From Alligator mississippiensis (lineage: Eukaryota > Chordata > Crocodylia > Alligatoridae): 64,000 nt of DNA. Every line of letters begins with the position of its first letter. The first letter of the stretch is position 1. Positions 23,001 to 35,800 of this stretch are shown piece after piece. Below the pieces are notes generated by a model. The model saw nothing but the letters and a program-made list of their open reading frames with translations. It searched no databases and had not been told where the DNA came from. The translations under genes and the position numbers were made by a program. Location: positions 17,026,001-17,090,000 of the forward strand of contig NC_081831.1 in assembly GCF_030867095.1 (NCBI RefSeq). Direction: 5' to 3'.

Positions 23001-25789
23001 AACATTGGGTTATCTCCATCCAGTTAGTTGTTGGCAGCTGCCCAACACATAAGGCTATACCACAGTAGTTGGAAGCCTTCTCAAGAGAGAAGCCAGTGGT
23101 TATTGGATTATGGATATGGAGAATAAAATTCAGAATATGCCTGATAATCAGTAATATTAGTTTGAATTAACTGTGACCATCACTTTCTCTGCCATAACTA
23201 ATCTGTAGATAGAGAATTTAAGTATGCATCTTATCACTGGACATAATCTAAAATATTCTATTAATTTTCCCTTTATGATTCCTGTGTTTTCCCCATTATA
23301 ATCATGCTGTGGTTTTTTTCCTCTTCAAGTCACTTACTCGGTTTATTTCCATAACTCTGTGGGCACTCTTCTTTCACAAAGGGTGCACTACTTCAGTTCT
23401 GAAATTCTCTCCAGGGCTCTGCAAATTCTTTGCAAATCAAATAGACTGGCACTTTCTACTAGCTGCACTTCTTAACCAAATCTAACTGCCCAGTATCTGG
23501 GGTCTGAAAAACAAGATGTCCCAACCTTGGTTGAACTTTGTTCACTGAATGTTCATCACTTTGCTGTCGCTGGATTCACATACTTGGATCGTATTATTTC
23601 AGACTTTCCTGCTTAAAAGCATCTGCACAGGATTCAATTGCTGTCACTATCACTTTGGCTTATCTGTCCTATATTCCTTCCACAAGTGGAATTTTATGAT
23701 TCACTTGCTATAAGCTCTGAAATCCTGTGTTAACCTCCCCACCCATCACACACAAGATACACCAATACTTAAGTACCCATTCCTAGAGCTCCCATTTGTG
23801 GAGGCTGGTTTGCAAAAGAACATTTCTGGAATATTTGAGAGCTGAAGCAAATAGAAATGGGCTTAGCAAAAGGATTTCTAAGAACAGTTACTATTTACTT
23901 CTGATAAAACAGGAGCTATACAAATCCAAGTATAATATGATTCCCCTGTATATGATTCTTTGTCTTAGTTTCCTCACCACTCCTGAGCATTATTTGGGAT
24001 TCCAGTTTCTGTCTTTCCAGGATACCAGGTCCTGACTACTGGGCTATACTTCTCCAGCTTGTGGCCATTCCTGGAGTCTCACTCTGAGGCTGCAGGCAAT
24101 GTTCTTCTTTGGCTAGTTCATCTGTCAAAAAGGTTCCTTGTCTGTGAAGGAACCTGTTTCCTTTGAGTCCCCCTTCCTTAACTTTTCAGATTCTGTGTTT
24201 TTAAAATCTCCTTTATCTTTGTTCCTCTTCTGGGTTCAGTTTTACTGCTCCAACACCTACATCCCCATAGACTAGACAGGTCCAGCTGATTTTCCTAGGC
24301 TTCACCCATCCCACAGTCCCATAGGGGGTCTCTGAAATAGGAGCTAACTGGGTTAATGACAATCCTAGTGTCCCTGCCTGGGAAAGACAAGATACCAGTC
24401 CTCATGGCAGCCTGGCAGGTGCTGGGTTCTACATGCACAGAGGCATTTAGGGATATGGTTGCTTTGTAATCAACCAGAATGAATAAATTCTGTAGGGTCA
24501 AGTTTCCCAAACTATCACAAAAGCTGTAGAATTTTATTGGCCTCAAGTACATATATCTTTAAGAATAACTAGAGAATGCTATGGCCTGAATTCAATCCTG
24601 GCAGCCTGCACTGAACAATTTAATTCTAGTGAATATAAATTATTGACCAGGTTGAACACTAGCCTGCATTAAATAACTACTCCATCATTTTGAACAAGTA
24701 ATTTCTACTGTCCATGTCTGCTAGGTGAGTCCCAGGACTGAAACAGTTGGGATTGCTGCACCTCTCAGAGTTGATATATAGACCTGGAATAGTTATGGAT
24801 GTTGGGGCTCAGCATTTAAGTTGATTGGTAGAGCCATGCTGAGGCCCAGTACTGGAATGGCAGAGGATGCTGCACATTATAATGTAGATGCATTAATATA
24901 TTTGAGGACAAATCAAGCAGGGGACACCTTGCTCAGTACCTAAGCCATTCTTAGTTTAATCTAGTATTCTCAGATTATAATAGTAATATGCAAAAACTTC
25001 ATCTAATTTAAACAACAATGGCAAAAATAATTACTTGTGGCAGGTTTATAAACAGAAGGAGGAGGAAATAAGTGTCCCATGGCTTTTCTGTACAGTTTCT
25101 AGCTGGCAATTCTGTGGGGAGCCTAGGCCATGAGAAGCATTGCAGCTCACCTTCATGGCAATTTGGTGGCAGTAACTATCACAATTCCTGTTCTTTTCTA
25201 TTAACTACCAATACATCATTTTTCCTGGCTATGCAAAAGTGAGCTAGGAAGAGGTAGAAAGACAGGGAAATTTGCCAGTTCTTCATAACTACTGAAGATC
25301 TCAGGTCTTGGATAGAAACTTAAATTATAACAGTTCTTCCATTCCTTGGAGTACTAGAGAACTTCCATTTCAGGGTGGAATTCAAGGAGCCCATTTCCAA
25401 ATATAACAAAACTACATGGATACAGTCAGCTCTTTTCCAGCAGCACTAATTGCTCTTTAGCCTTCACTGATCCCCAGAAGTACTTATTACTCATTATGTA
25501 AACTGTTATAAAGCGAGAGAAACACGTGAAGACATAGACAAGTGCCGAGGCTGATGGTAGTGGCAGCAGGCTCCAGAGAGTTATTAGTGGGATGGATGAC
25601 AACACATGGCAGCAATATGTGGAGATAAGCACTAGGGTGTTTTTCACAGATTGCAACTTTATCAGACCTAGTACTATTCATCAGACCAGCTCTGTTGACT
25701 CTGGTAGCATTTAAAATTCAGAAAAAATCTGTGGCATCAGAGCAATTATAATACTTTGCACCTTTAATCTGAGGATGGCAATGCATTTT
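20040..25789. other. intergenic, no gene recognised
   Basis: Nearly 6 kb of AT-rich DNA between the two kinase genes without convincing exons. Short open frames lack family resemblance. The only structured item noticed is the hairpin at 21065-21116. Confidence 0.5.
21065..21116. repeat. short perfect-type hairpin
   Basis: TATACAGGGGTTCTATAAGT is followed after 12 nt by ACTTATAGTACCCCTGTATA, an inverted pair with a single mismatch. Possibly the remains of a minimal DNA element with CAGGGGT ends. Confidence 0.6.
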
Positions 25790-25945
25790 ACACCTATAAA
25801 GTAATTCAATCTTACATCCCCATGAAGTAACCAATTCACCATCCCTTACATTACAAGCTGGTGAAAAGAGTTTCAGAGAAGCTAAATGACTTATTAAGGT
25901 TCCATAGAAACGTAGCAGAAGGACCAGACTCAGAGTCTGGAATCT
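25790..25945 (-). repeat. MIR-like SINE relic
   Basis: The phrase order (catccccatgaagtaac ... gagaagctaaatgactta ... agcagaaggaccagactcagagtctgg) follows the MIR/CORE-SINE core read in antisense. Diverged, ancient. Confidence 0.5.
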
Positions 25946-26730
25946 GTGCACTGCTGCCTTGACTACACAGCTTGTCTGACAGCGTCCAATCCTGAATGTT
26001 TCCTGTGAAGTGCTGACTAGCCTCAATTCTCATTGACTTTAAGAGAATTTAAGGCATTTGACTGTACTTGAAGGAGAGAGCAATCTCTTCATTGATTTTA
26101 ATGGAAGCAAGGTCAAACTCTACGGCAGGAAAAGAGATCTATCAGTAATGTCTCAATTGAAGCGTGTGGGTTACTAGTCCACAAAAAGCACCTGTGAACA
26201 GGGAAAGATCACTGCTTTTCAAATAGTTCTGCTGACTTGGTTGCATAGTCTACATTGAGCCACATTGTGCGCCAAAGTTTCATTGTGCTGGTCTTAAACA
26301 GTTACAGCACTCTGCAGCACCAGGCTTAGTAAATCACAAGCAGATTCATGTTGTTGTATTTAGGCTCCCTCTAGCGACTTGCTTAAACTTTATCTCTGTG
26401 GTACTCATGTGAACACAGAGGTTAAAAAAATGAAATCGGTCCAAACTACAAATACCAGAAGCTCTCAGGACAGCTATGGAAGGACCCCAGGATAGGACTC
26501 CCAAATAATTTGGTTCCAAATATATATATTTTTTAAACTAAAGCTTTAATGTTCCAAAATAAACATTTATGAGAATGATCTACTGAGCTGGATGTCAGCT
26601 TTTGTTTTTCTCTTTGCTGTGTGACAATTTCCACCTGTCAGCAAAGTGACAGGGAGAGAAGGACCCAGACCTTTCAACCTGATTTGCAGTGCATTTAACA
26701 GGAAACAGCTACAACAGTCTGGGATTTAAC
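25946..26730 (+). other. FN3K: FN3K upstream region
   Basis: AT-rich 5' flank of FN3K without a CpG island and without a clear TATA box at a usable distance. The run tatatatatttttt at about 26521 is the only TATA-like run. The true transcription start and any 5' non-coding exon cannot be placed from sequence alone. Confidence 0.4.
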
Positions 26731-26871
26731 ATGGAGAAGATCCTGAAAGCTGAACTGAAGACTTCCCTTCTGAAGGCATTTGGCAGCTCCGGAGGAGGGT
26801 GCATTAGCCAAGGCCAGAGCTATGAAACCGACAGTGGGCGAGTGTTTGTTAAAATCAATCACAAGCCTCAG
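26731..26871 (+). CDS. FN3K: FN3K coding exon 1
   Basis: 47 codons, [18 protein letters not shown] to INHKPQ; donor GTTAAT, which is weaker than consensus. Same length as FN3KRP exon 1; holds Cys24 and Lys41. Confidence 0.94.
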
Positions 26872-29800
26872 GTTAATACTGACAGACTTTTAGCTGATAA
26901 TGTTGATGCTTATAGAGAGCAATGGGTTTGTTTAGTTGCCTACAGATGCTTGCTGATGATTGTAAATGGTGTGTTTTCTAGCTTCAGATGTCTCTCTCTT
27001 TAGGAACTGAAATATTTTATGGTAACGATTAACACATCAGACTTAGTTAATTAATATATTTAATGCTACTGTAAAGCAACTTGATGTTCCTTAATCACAG
27101 AATGTGTAATAGAATTGACCTGGCGGCATAAAAAGCAGAGCAGACAGCTGTCGCCTTAGTGCTTAGAATGTGCAATGATCACTTGGCGCTGGAGCAGCTG
27201 GCATCCCGGTAGTGACTACTCACATATAGGGGTTGGGAGCCATGACTTGCCACTTGGAGAGCTTTCTGGGGATTCTTTCAGTGGGGGAGGGTGTGACTCA
27301 ACAAACCCATGGGTTTCCTGAGATGTGCAGAGCTCTTGAACATCTGTATTGCCTCCTGACGCCATGGAGACAGCTCCTGTGTCAGATGTGCTCTTAAGAG
27401 CTTCTCTATATGACATCACCCCTCAAGACCCTTTAAGAGACCTGTTTCACCTGGTGCAGTGGGAGCTGAAGCAAGGTAGTACTGACAATATTGGAAATTT
27501 TTGAAGGACACGCTGCTTTCTAAACTCTAGCAACTCTCATCCTGGTCCCTTTCTACCAGCACAGCCTTAATCCCACAGGATCCCCTGCCTTCCTTGCATT
27601 GATCCATCCTCCTGGATCTTCTTAATTTTTGCTGCCATCTGTCACAGAGGTGGAGGCAAGTATAGAATCAGTGGACTGGAAGGGACCTTGAAGATCATCA
27701 AGTCTAGTCCCCTGCCATAGGCAGGAGGTTAATGAGCTCAAACTTGCTCAACGAGGTGCTTATCCAACCTCCTCTTGAACACCTCCAAGGATGGTGACTG
27801 CACCACCTCTGCCAGGATTGTGTTCCAGGTTCTACTTACCTTTATGAAAATAAGTTTTTCCTTATGTCCAGTCTAAATCTTCCCTCTATTAGTTTGTGTC
27901 CATTGGTCCTTGTCCTCCCAAGGGATGCCTTCATGAAGAGTTGCTCCCCCAGATCTTGGTGCTCCCCCTGACATACTTGTAGCAGCCCTTTCTGTTGTAG
28001 ACAAGACCTCATATTTAAATAAGTTGAATGATTATGTCTATTGTGTTTTAAAAAAGGAGAGAAGATTAGTACCCTAATGGACAAGGAGTAGTCTTTTCAG
28101 CATGTATCTGATTGAGACATTGCCACTTACTTGGTGGCAATGCCTCTGATTTCTGGAATGGCTTCCCAGAATATCAGTTAGGACCTCTTTCTTATTTTTG
28201 TATAAATCTAGAATAATACATGAGTAAATAAATAACTCAAATGGTTGGTGGTAAGGCAGAACTGGAAATAGGGTTTCAACTGTAGCCTTATCTCTAAGTA
28301 TCCTATCATTTTTTTGAAAGTTTGCATCCAAATGTGGCTTTTTTTGCCTGAACAAAAATATCTGTTCCATTTACAATTGCAAAGTGAACGTTTAAGACAA
28401 AATATGTGAGACAGTGAAAAGCAGAAGCACAGAAGAGCTGAAGGAGATCTAGTGTAATGGGAGATAGTGTGACTGCTTTACCACTTCTTACTGTCCGATT
28501 TATAATACAGGCTGTTCCAGGACCTGCTGTTAGGTGAGCAGTGTTAGTGCTTCATTTTTAGAGGCTTCGTTAGAAAAACAGAAAGACTTAGGAGGAGAGA
28601 GAGAAAGGAACCCTCCTGACTGTGCATTGCTTCTGTCACATAGCAAAGCCTTTTAAAATAGTTAATGAAGTATTGCCATGTTTGAAAGTTTTACTAGGTA
28701 TATGAGAAAGCTAAGTCATACAATCCCAGTAGCTTAGAGCAGTTATTCTTAACTAGGGTGCCACAGTACCCTGGTGTTCTTTGAGATCCTTTCAATGTCA
28801 TGCAGTGTCATGCAATATTAGCACTGTTAGGTGTTCAAACTTGATTCACAAGATAAACCCAGGGAGTTTAAATGAGAATTCATAGTGTTAAAAATACTAT
28901 GGGTGCCTGTAGATGTGTGGGGAACCTGCTGCAGCACGCTGTAATTACAACGCATTGGAGCAGATTGAATCAAGTGTGCTGGAGTGTTCTAATTAGTGTG
29001 CTCTAGCAGCCTCCACATCTCATTTATTCAATGTCCCCATGCTTCAAAATGGTGGCAGGAGCACTTTAGCTTTATTTAAAGCAACCCTGGTGCCATTTTG
29101 AAATGCAGGATGCTGAATACATGAGACACTGTGGGCACTTTAATTAAAGTGGCTTAAAGTGGTCCCCACCTCCTACCCCCTGGAGCACATGTAAATATGC
29201 CCTATAAGTGTTAAAAATACTGAGACCTGTTGTGGTCTTCTGGAGTTCTTTGTGCAAAAAATAGCTCTATTACTTTTCTGTAGTCAAAAAATTAGTGAAA
29301 ACAAAAAGTGAGCATTTTTGAGAAGTGTCCTGAATCTAAGAAGGGGTGCCTCAGGTCTAAAAAAGGTTGAGGACCACTTCCCTAGCATTACCAGTGGTTC
29401 TGTGCATATACAGAAATTATTAAATCAGCTTTCAGCTGATTGCTATAAAGATGCAACTCAATCAAAGTTAAAAAATCCTTTAAAGTTAATTGACATATAA
29501 TGAGGAAATATCTTCAGGTTATGTGTAAAGCTGATTTATTTTTCATGTTTCTTTTAAAGAAAAAATTGCTCTTTTTTAGGACTGTCAGTTAATCGCAGTT
29601 AACTTACACGATTAAAACAAAAACAAATTAATGCGTTATATTTTTTAATCGCATTAATCACGTACATCATTTTGACCAGCAGAGCAGACCAGCTCTGGAC
29701 CAGCTGGAACCTGTGCACACAGCCCTGACCCTGGTCCAGTCTGTGCCTGCTCCAGACTCACCCGTCTGCACTGAGCAGCTGTAGGGGCCTGGCAGACGCT

Positions 29801-32800
29801 GCTACTTGGCACAAGGGAAAAGCAGCCCCTGTCCCTTACTGCTGCTGGGCCATTCTTGCTGTGGCTGCGCAGAGCCTGCGCCCAGGCTGCCCTGTGGCTC
29901 CTTTTTGCTGCCATCACCACCGCCTCTGGGCAGTGCAGAGAAGCCACAGGGCAGCCTCCAGGCAGCTGCAGCAAGAAAAGCCCAGCAGTGGTGAGGGGGA
30001 GGGACTGCTTTTTATCTGCGCTGAGCAGCAGTTTCTGCCTGGCCTCTGCCACTGCTCAGTTTGGGCAGGTGAGTTTGGAGCAGGCGCAGGGCAGGCTGGG
30101 TTTGGGGCTGTTCACACGGGTTCCAGATGGTCCACTCTGGTGAGTCTGGAGCAGGAGTGGGGTGGGGCAGGGGCAGGGCTGGGGCTATGCCTTTTTGGTT
30201 GTGGTGGGAGTTGCAGGGCACATGGACTACAGGGATTTGGGTGGGGGGCTGCTGACTATTGTTTAACTATGCAATTAGAATTGAGATTAATTACAATTTT
30301 TTTTAACCTCATAACAAATTGCTATTCATTTTTTAAATTGCTGTCAGCCCTAATCTTTTTATAACTCAGTCAACCTAAAAATTAAATCCAAAATTATATT
30401 TCACATGATTTCTCTGTCTTCCTTACTAGTGCCCTCACCTTCACTCAATTGCACATAAGCAGGCCCCTACTTTGCCCAATCACAATTAGTAGTAGGATCA
30501 TGACCTAAATGCTGTTTGTAGTCTTTACTCAGGCAAAGTTTCCATTGATGTACATGGGGCGTGTCAGAATAAGGAGTGTAGGCTTGAACAAACAGCCATT
30601 CCCAAAACAGCCATTGCACTTTGTTCTTCTGTACTTAGGATACTAATGTAGGGCTTGGGAAACCAGGGTTTATGTTCCTGCTGTTTCATAGTCTTTTTGT
30701 GACTTCGGTCTAGTCACTTTTTCACTCTTTGCCTTAGGGGACTTTTAAAGCAGAAAACTCTCTCAGAGGGCTGCTGTGAGGGTAAATAAGTTAAAAGACT
30801 GAGGTATTCAAATAAGTCAGTAACAAAGTCTCGTAAGTACTTAAGATAGATAAACCTTTTTTTCTTTTCCTATTGAAATAGAATAAAATAACACAAAATG
30901 CGGAGACATTTCTGTTTTCAAACCCAGAAATCAGATATGTAGCAAGCATCTGCAGATGTTTAAACAGAAGAAAATGTGAGGAAGAAAACGCAAGGATGGA
31001 GTTCTGTATTCAGAATTATTTTTTAATTAGAAAATGCTACTTTTTCAGGCTGTACTTGGGCTTTACCGTGGGTAAATAAAAATTGAGCAGAGAATTCCTC
31101 TGCAAATTTGTAGCTCAGTTTGTCAGAAACTGATAAACTTGGTTTATCTAATTCTGAAACTTACTGTTAGATGTTGGGAAGAGTAACAATAGGATTATGA
31201 AATTGAAACTGTTCAGAAATAAACTACTGGATAATGCTTGTGCTTAAATCTTCCTTTTGTGGCTCGCCTGGTCTGGCAAACCAATCTGCTATTTACAGTT
31301 TAAGGATTTAATCCTTTACTTCTAGTAGTTTGTGGTTTTGGTCATTAGGTTTTAACCTCACCGAAAACTATGGGGGCCATAGGCATATGGTCAAACGTTT
31401 GCTACACGTAGGTGCTTTAAGAGTTTACCATGCAAAGTTGTATATTGTGTTGTACTGTAGAAGATTTGCAAGAAAAATAAATACCTATATATGTATATCT
31501 ATCTATCAATCGATCAATAGATAGATATAGATCTATCTCTATCAAGATAGAGATAGATCTATCTATCTATCGAAAGTAATTAAACAATCATTCTGAATGT
31601 AACTTGCTAATTTGCTGCTACATTTTATGATTAAGGAGGAATAAATGTGCTGATTTCACAATCCTCTCTCCCTCATGTGTCCCACCCCCACCAAGGAACC
31701 CATGAAGACCAAAATTAGTGATAGTCTTGTATTGACAGGCAAGAAAAATGTTTGAAGGTGAAATGGCAAGTTTGGAGGCTATTCAAAAGACCAACACCCT
31801 GAGAGTACCTCAGCCCATTAAAGTGATTGACCTGCCCGGAGGAGGTGCAATGTTTGTCATGGAGCACCTGAAGATGAGGAACCTCAGCAAGTATGCATGA
31901 ATTTCATACTGCTCTTTTACTGCAATATTTAGGGTTGCCTGCTTATACTTCAGGTTCATCAATAAGACTTTTTTCAGCAAGTGATGTCTTGGTCTTGGAG
32001 ACATTAAAATCAATGGTTAAACTTCTGGGCATAATTCTCTGCTGGTGTACTTTCATTTGTTCAATGGAGTTATGTCAGTAGAGAACGACCCATTAAAAAT
32101 GTCAGCAAAATATTCCACATTATTCATATACCTGCCAGAGCTCTGAAAATTTCCCCACTCTTTTACCTTTATCTATCATATACTGAAAACTTTAGTATGA
32201 GCTTTACTGGCAGGAAACAGCCCATGTCATATACGTTTTTTCTCAGGTAATTAACTTGTCTCTGGATGTTTCTGGTTGCCTACCGTCAAGTCAACCTGTT
32301 TCAGCTCTCCCTTTTTCTTTTTAAATGGCTGCCTGATTCATACACTTGTTTCCTGCCGCTGCTGGTCTTAATTTTTCAGAGAATGTTCTTAAAGATATGT
32401 TTTCAATGCATAGTAACATGTTTAGTTTTTTGTCTCTGATCTTAAGGTATTCTGCAAAGCTTGGGGAGCAGGTAGCAGATCTTCACCTTTACAACCAAAA
32501 ACTTGGAGAGAAATTAAAGAAGGAAGGAAACACAATCGGTAGAGTATAGATTTTCTGGACTAATAGAACACTGCTATCATAGCTTTTGAATGTGATACCG
32601 TGTTTAAAACATATGACATTATAATTCTTATGAGTAGAAAAAAACTGTATAAAGAAACATTCATTGGTAAGACATCACCTACATGTACATGTGTGTTAAT
32701 TTGTACTTTGTATATAAAAATATTACATATAAAGATTATATGGTATATATGTGCGTGTGTGTGTATATAATAATGTGAATATATGTGTAATCCTTTCATC

Positions 32801-35800
32801 CATGAAAGACCAAACTGAAAAAGGTTTTGAACTCTTTACTTTCCTCTGGTTTGTTAAATAAAATATCTGCTGACATCATTTAAATAAATAAAGAAGAAGA
32901 TTTCTATTGGTTTTAGGTTTGCTATTTTTTTACACAGATTCAAAATTTGTGTCAAATTAATCTCTCAGTGCCTTTTAAAACTTTCAGCCTTCCTGGAGTC
33001 ACAAGATACAAACCAGTGAGATTATTTTTAACTAACATTAAAACAAGATCCTATTAAAAATGCCCACAGGTCAAAAACAGGTAACTTGTGATATAATGTG
33101 TAAGACCAGTTTATAAAGCATGCACAGATGCTAGAGATGATATCTTACAACTCATATTTACAGTAAATACAGTGCACTTTTTATTAAAAGAATGACTAAT
33201 TATTCAACAAATGTTTGAGCTTGTTTGATAGAGGAGCTCTAGTTTTATTTACAGAATACACTGCAAAGATGATTCAGTAGGATCCTAATCCAGTTTCTAC
33301 TGAAGTTAGCAGAACACTTTTAATTTAACAAGTGGGAAAGAAACAAATTACGTTTTTTGTTTGAGATCTACAATTTCACAAACAGTTAATTACTTATGTT
33401 TTTTAAAGTTTTCTGTCTAATACTGTCAGAGCTTGATTTATAAACCTGTGGCTGTTACACAGTTTGGGACTGGAGACAGAAATCACTTGTTGGCAACCCT
33501 GATGTAATCAATCTTTTTGTTGATAAAGGTGCAGGGCGTGCTGAGCCTCAGTATGTGGATAAATTTGGATTCCATACAGCAACATGCTGTGGCTATATAC
33601 CACAGGTAAGCCCCAGATCTATGAAAGTTATTAATGGTAAAATCAGGAATTAATTCTACATTATGCAGAGATGCCGAGTACATAGGGGGCCGAGGGCCCT
33701 GGCTCCCTTTGGGAAGAGGTCTGATACCTGAAGTGCATAAAACTTTCCACATGTCCATCATCTTAGGCCCTCCCCCCCAGCAAAAATACAAGTTGGCACC
33801 TATGACATTAAGTGACTTGTTTTATTCATAATACACTGTTATAACTCTTTTTGTTCTTGCCATTTCATTCTGATCTTACAAGTTAAGTATTTTTCCTCCT
33901 TTAACTTATGAAAATCTGGGGGGTGTTTTTTCATTGGGGGAGGGGAGGCAGAAGCCCCCCCCACAACATGTCCCAGAATCCTGCCCGTCTGGGAGAGACA
34001 GGCAGTGGAGCTGGGTAGAAGCAGTGGAGCTGGGCACGGGGCATAAGCCCCAGTGTCTGCCAGGAAACCCCAGCGAGTAAAACCACAGGTTGAGGCTCAC
34101 AGAGCCGAAGTTGGCCAGAGGGGCACAGCAGGGAGAAGGAGGTCGTCCCCACCATCATTAGTGAAGACCAGGCTGCACTGGAGTATTCAGGTACCCCGGT
34201 GGGGAAGGGCAGCAAGCAATGACAAGACCCAGTGGGCAGCTGGGTGAAGAAGCAGGAGCAGGCAGCAACTGACCTGGATCCCGGTGGGGAAGAGGCGACC
34301 TCCACCAGGTGGTGGGAGCAGGAGTGATTAACTCCTATCCTGCTGGTCCCTGGGAAAAGTAACCGGAGGGACAGATGAAGATTCATTCACCCATTCCAGG
34401 GAGGTAAAGGGGTCCTGGGGAGCCAGAGTCCCATTATACTTCATCGACAGATGCTGAACGTCTTTGCCTTGAGTGAAGACACTTCTAAGTTATCATTACC
34501 CCAGGCAGGAGATGTTTTAGTTATCCAGAGCAATTGATGGCCAAACATATCCAACCCTGCTCGGGAGGGCCTCGCAGGTGAGAAGTGATCATCCTGGGGA
34601 AGATTACAGGGAACAGAGCCCTCCCAGGCTGTGGATGTGGTAATGGTGGGGTAAAGAGGAAGTTTGGAGCCCCACGAAGAAAGACCAGGGCTATGACCTC
34701 TTTGGGACCACCGACAGGGAACTGCCTCTCATCTATCAACATCAAAGTCGTGGCAGGCGAGTAGGGGCAGCACTCAGAACCATCTAGGTGGCCCCAGGGT
34801 GCAGTCTCACCTTGACATCGCTGGAGAAGAAGGCGCCAACCAGAAAGGGGCTGAAGCCTTACAACACCTACCAGTGACATTCGTGAACAGGGCTTTTAAC
34901 TTTCTGACTGATGAGGTTTTGTTCTTAATTAAAAACATGTAAAAGATATCTTAAGACAGTCTCATTAAATATGCAATCCTGTCTCATTCATTGAGTATAG
35001 GTCACCTGTACTTAAAGTGAGTGTCCTGTGAAAAAATAGTAGATGACTATGTAAATAAAGAATACATCATAACACACATAAATAAGGAAGTGAACAAATG
35101 TTACATGGATTACCTTAATTTTGGCATTTCCTAACCTTTGAATGCTTAATTATCTCATTGTAATAATACTAATTCAATGTAGTCTATTCATGTGTGCAAA
35201 TACAACTAGGGTTATTAAAACACCACTAAAATAGAGCCACCTCTGAGACAGCTATTTCACAGTAGACTGTTAGCCTATGTAGCAGTTTTGGAGAAGAAGT
35301 GAAAATTTACAGGTTCTCTACTTTGTAGGATACTTGATAGAATAAGGATGCCATCATAAATAATTTTTTCCCAGCATCTCTTCTCAGTTCTAAATGGGTG
35401 AATTTTACCAGTGGTAAGACACATGCAGCCCTTAAATCCCTCTAAAAGCTTCAAGCATGCTTTCTGCAGTGCCTGACCCTTTGGCTAACTCTGCACAGGA
35501 CTGAATTTAATCCAAAATATTTAACTGAGCAGACTTTTGAGATGGGCTTTGCAGACCACTGGTTGTTCATAAACAACAATTTGAGACCCAATATGCAATG
35601 TCATGCGTATGTTATATGAAATGTTAGGGGGAATTTTGGGATGTAGACTGTAATTATCTCAGAGGTACCATAATGCAATTAAAGGGTTAGGATACCTCAG
35701 TGACTGGAAATGTCCAGAGCTTTAGTTTTATATCTCATATGGAAGACGGAGCCTCTCTGCTAGTGTGGGTATGGAATGACGCACACCTCTAAGAAAATGA

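Noticed and set aside
26689-26730. Upstream in-frame ATG of FN3K adding 14 residues
   Set aside because: Family members start at the MEKILKAEL-equivalent position (FN3KRP has MEAALQREL at the same distance from Cys24); the extra residues lack similarity.
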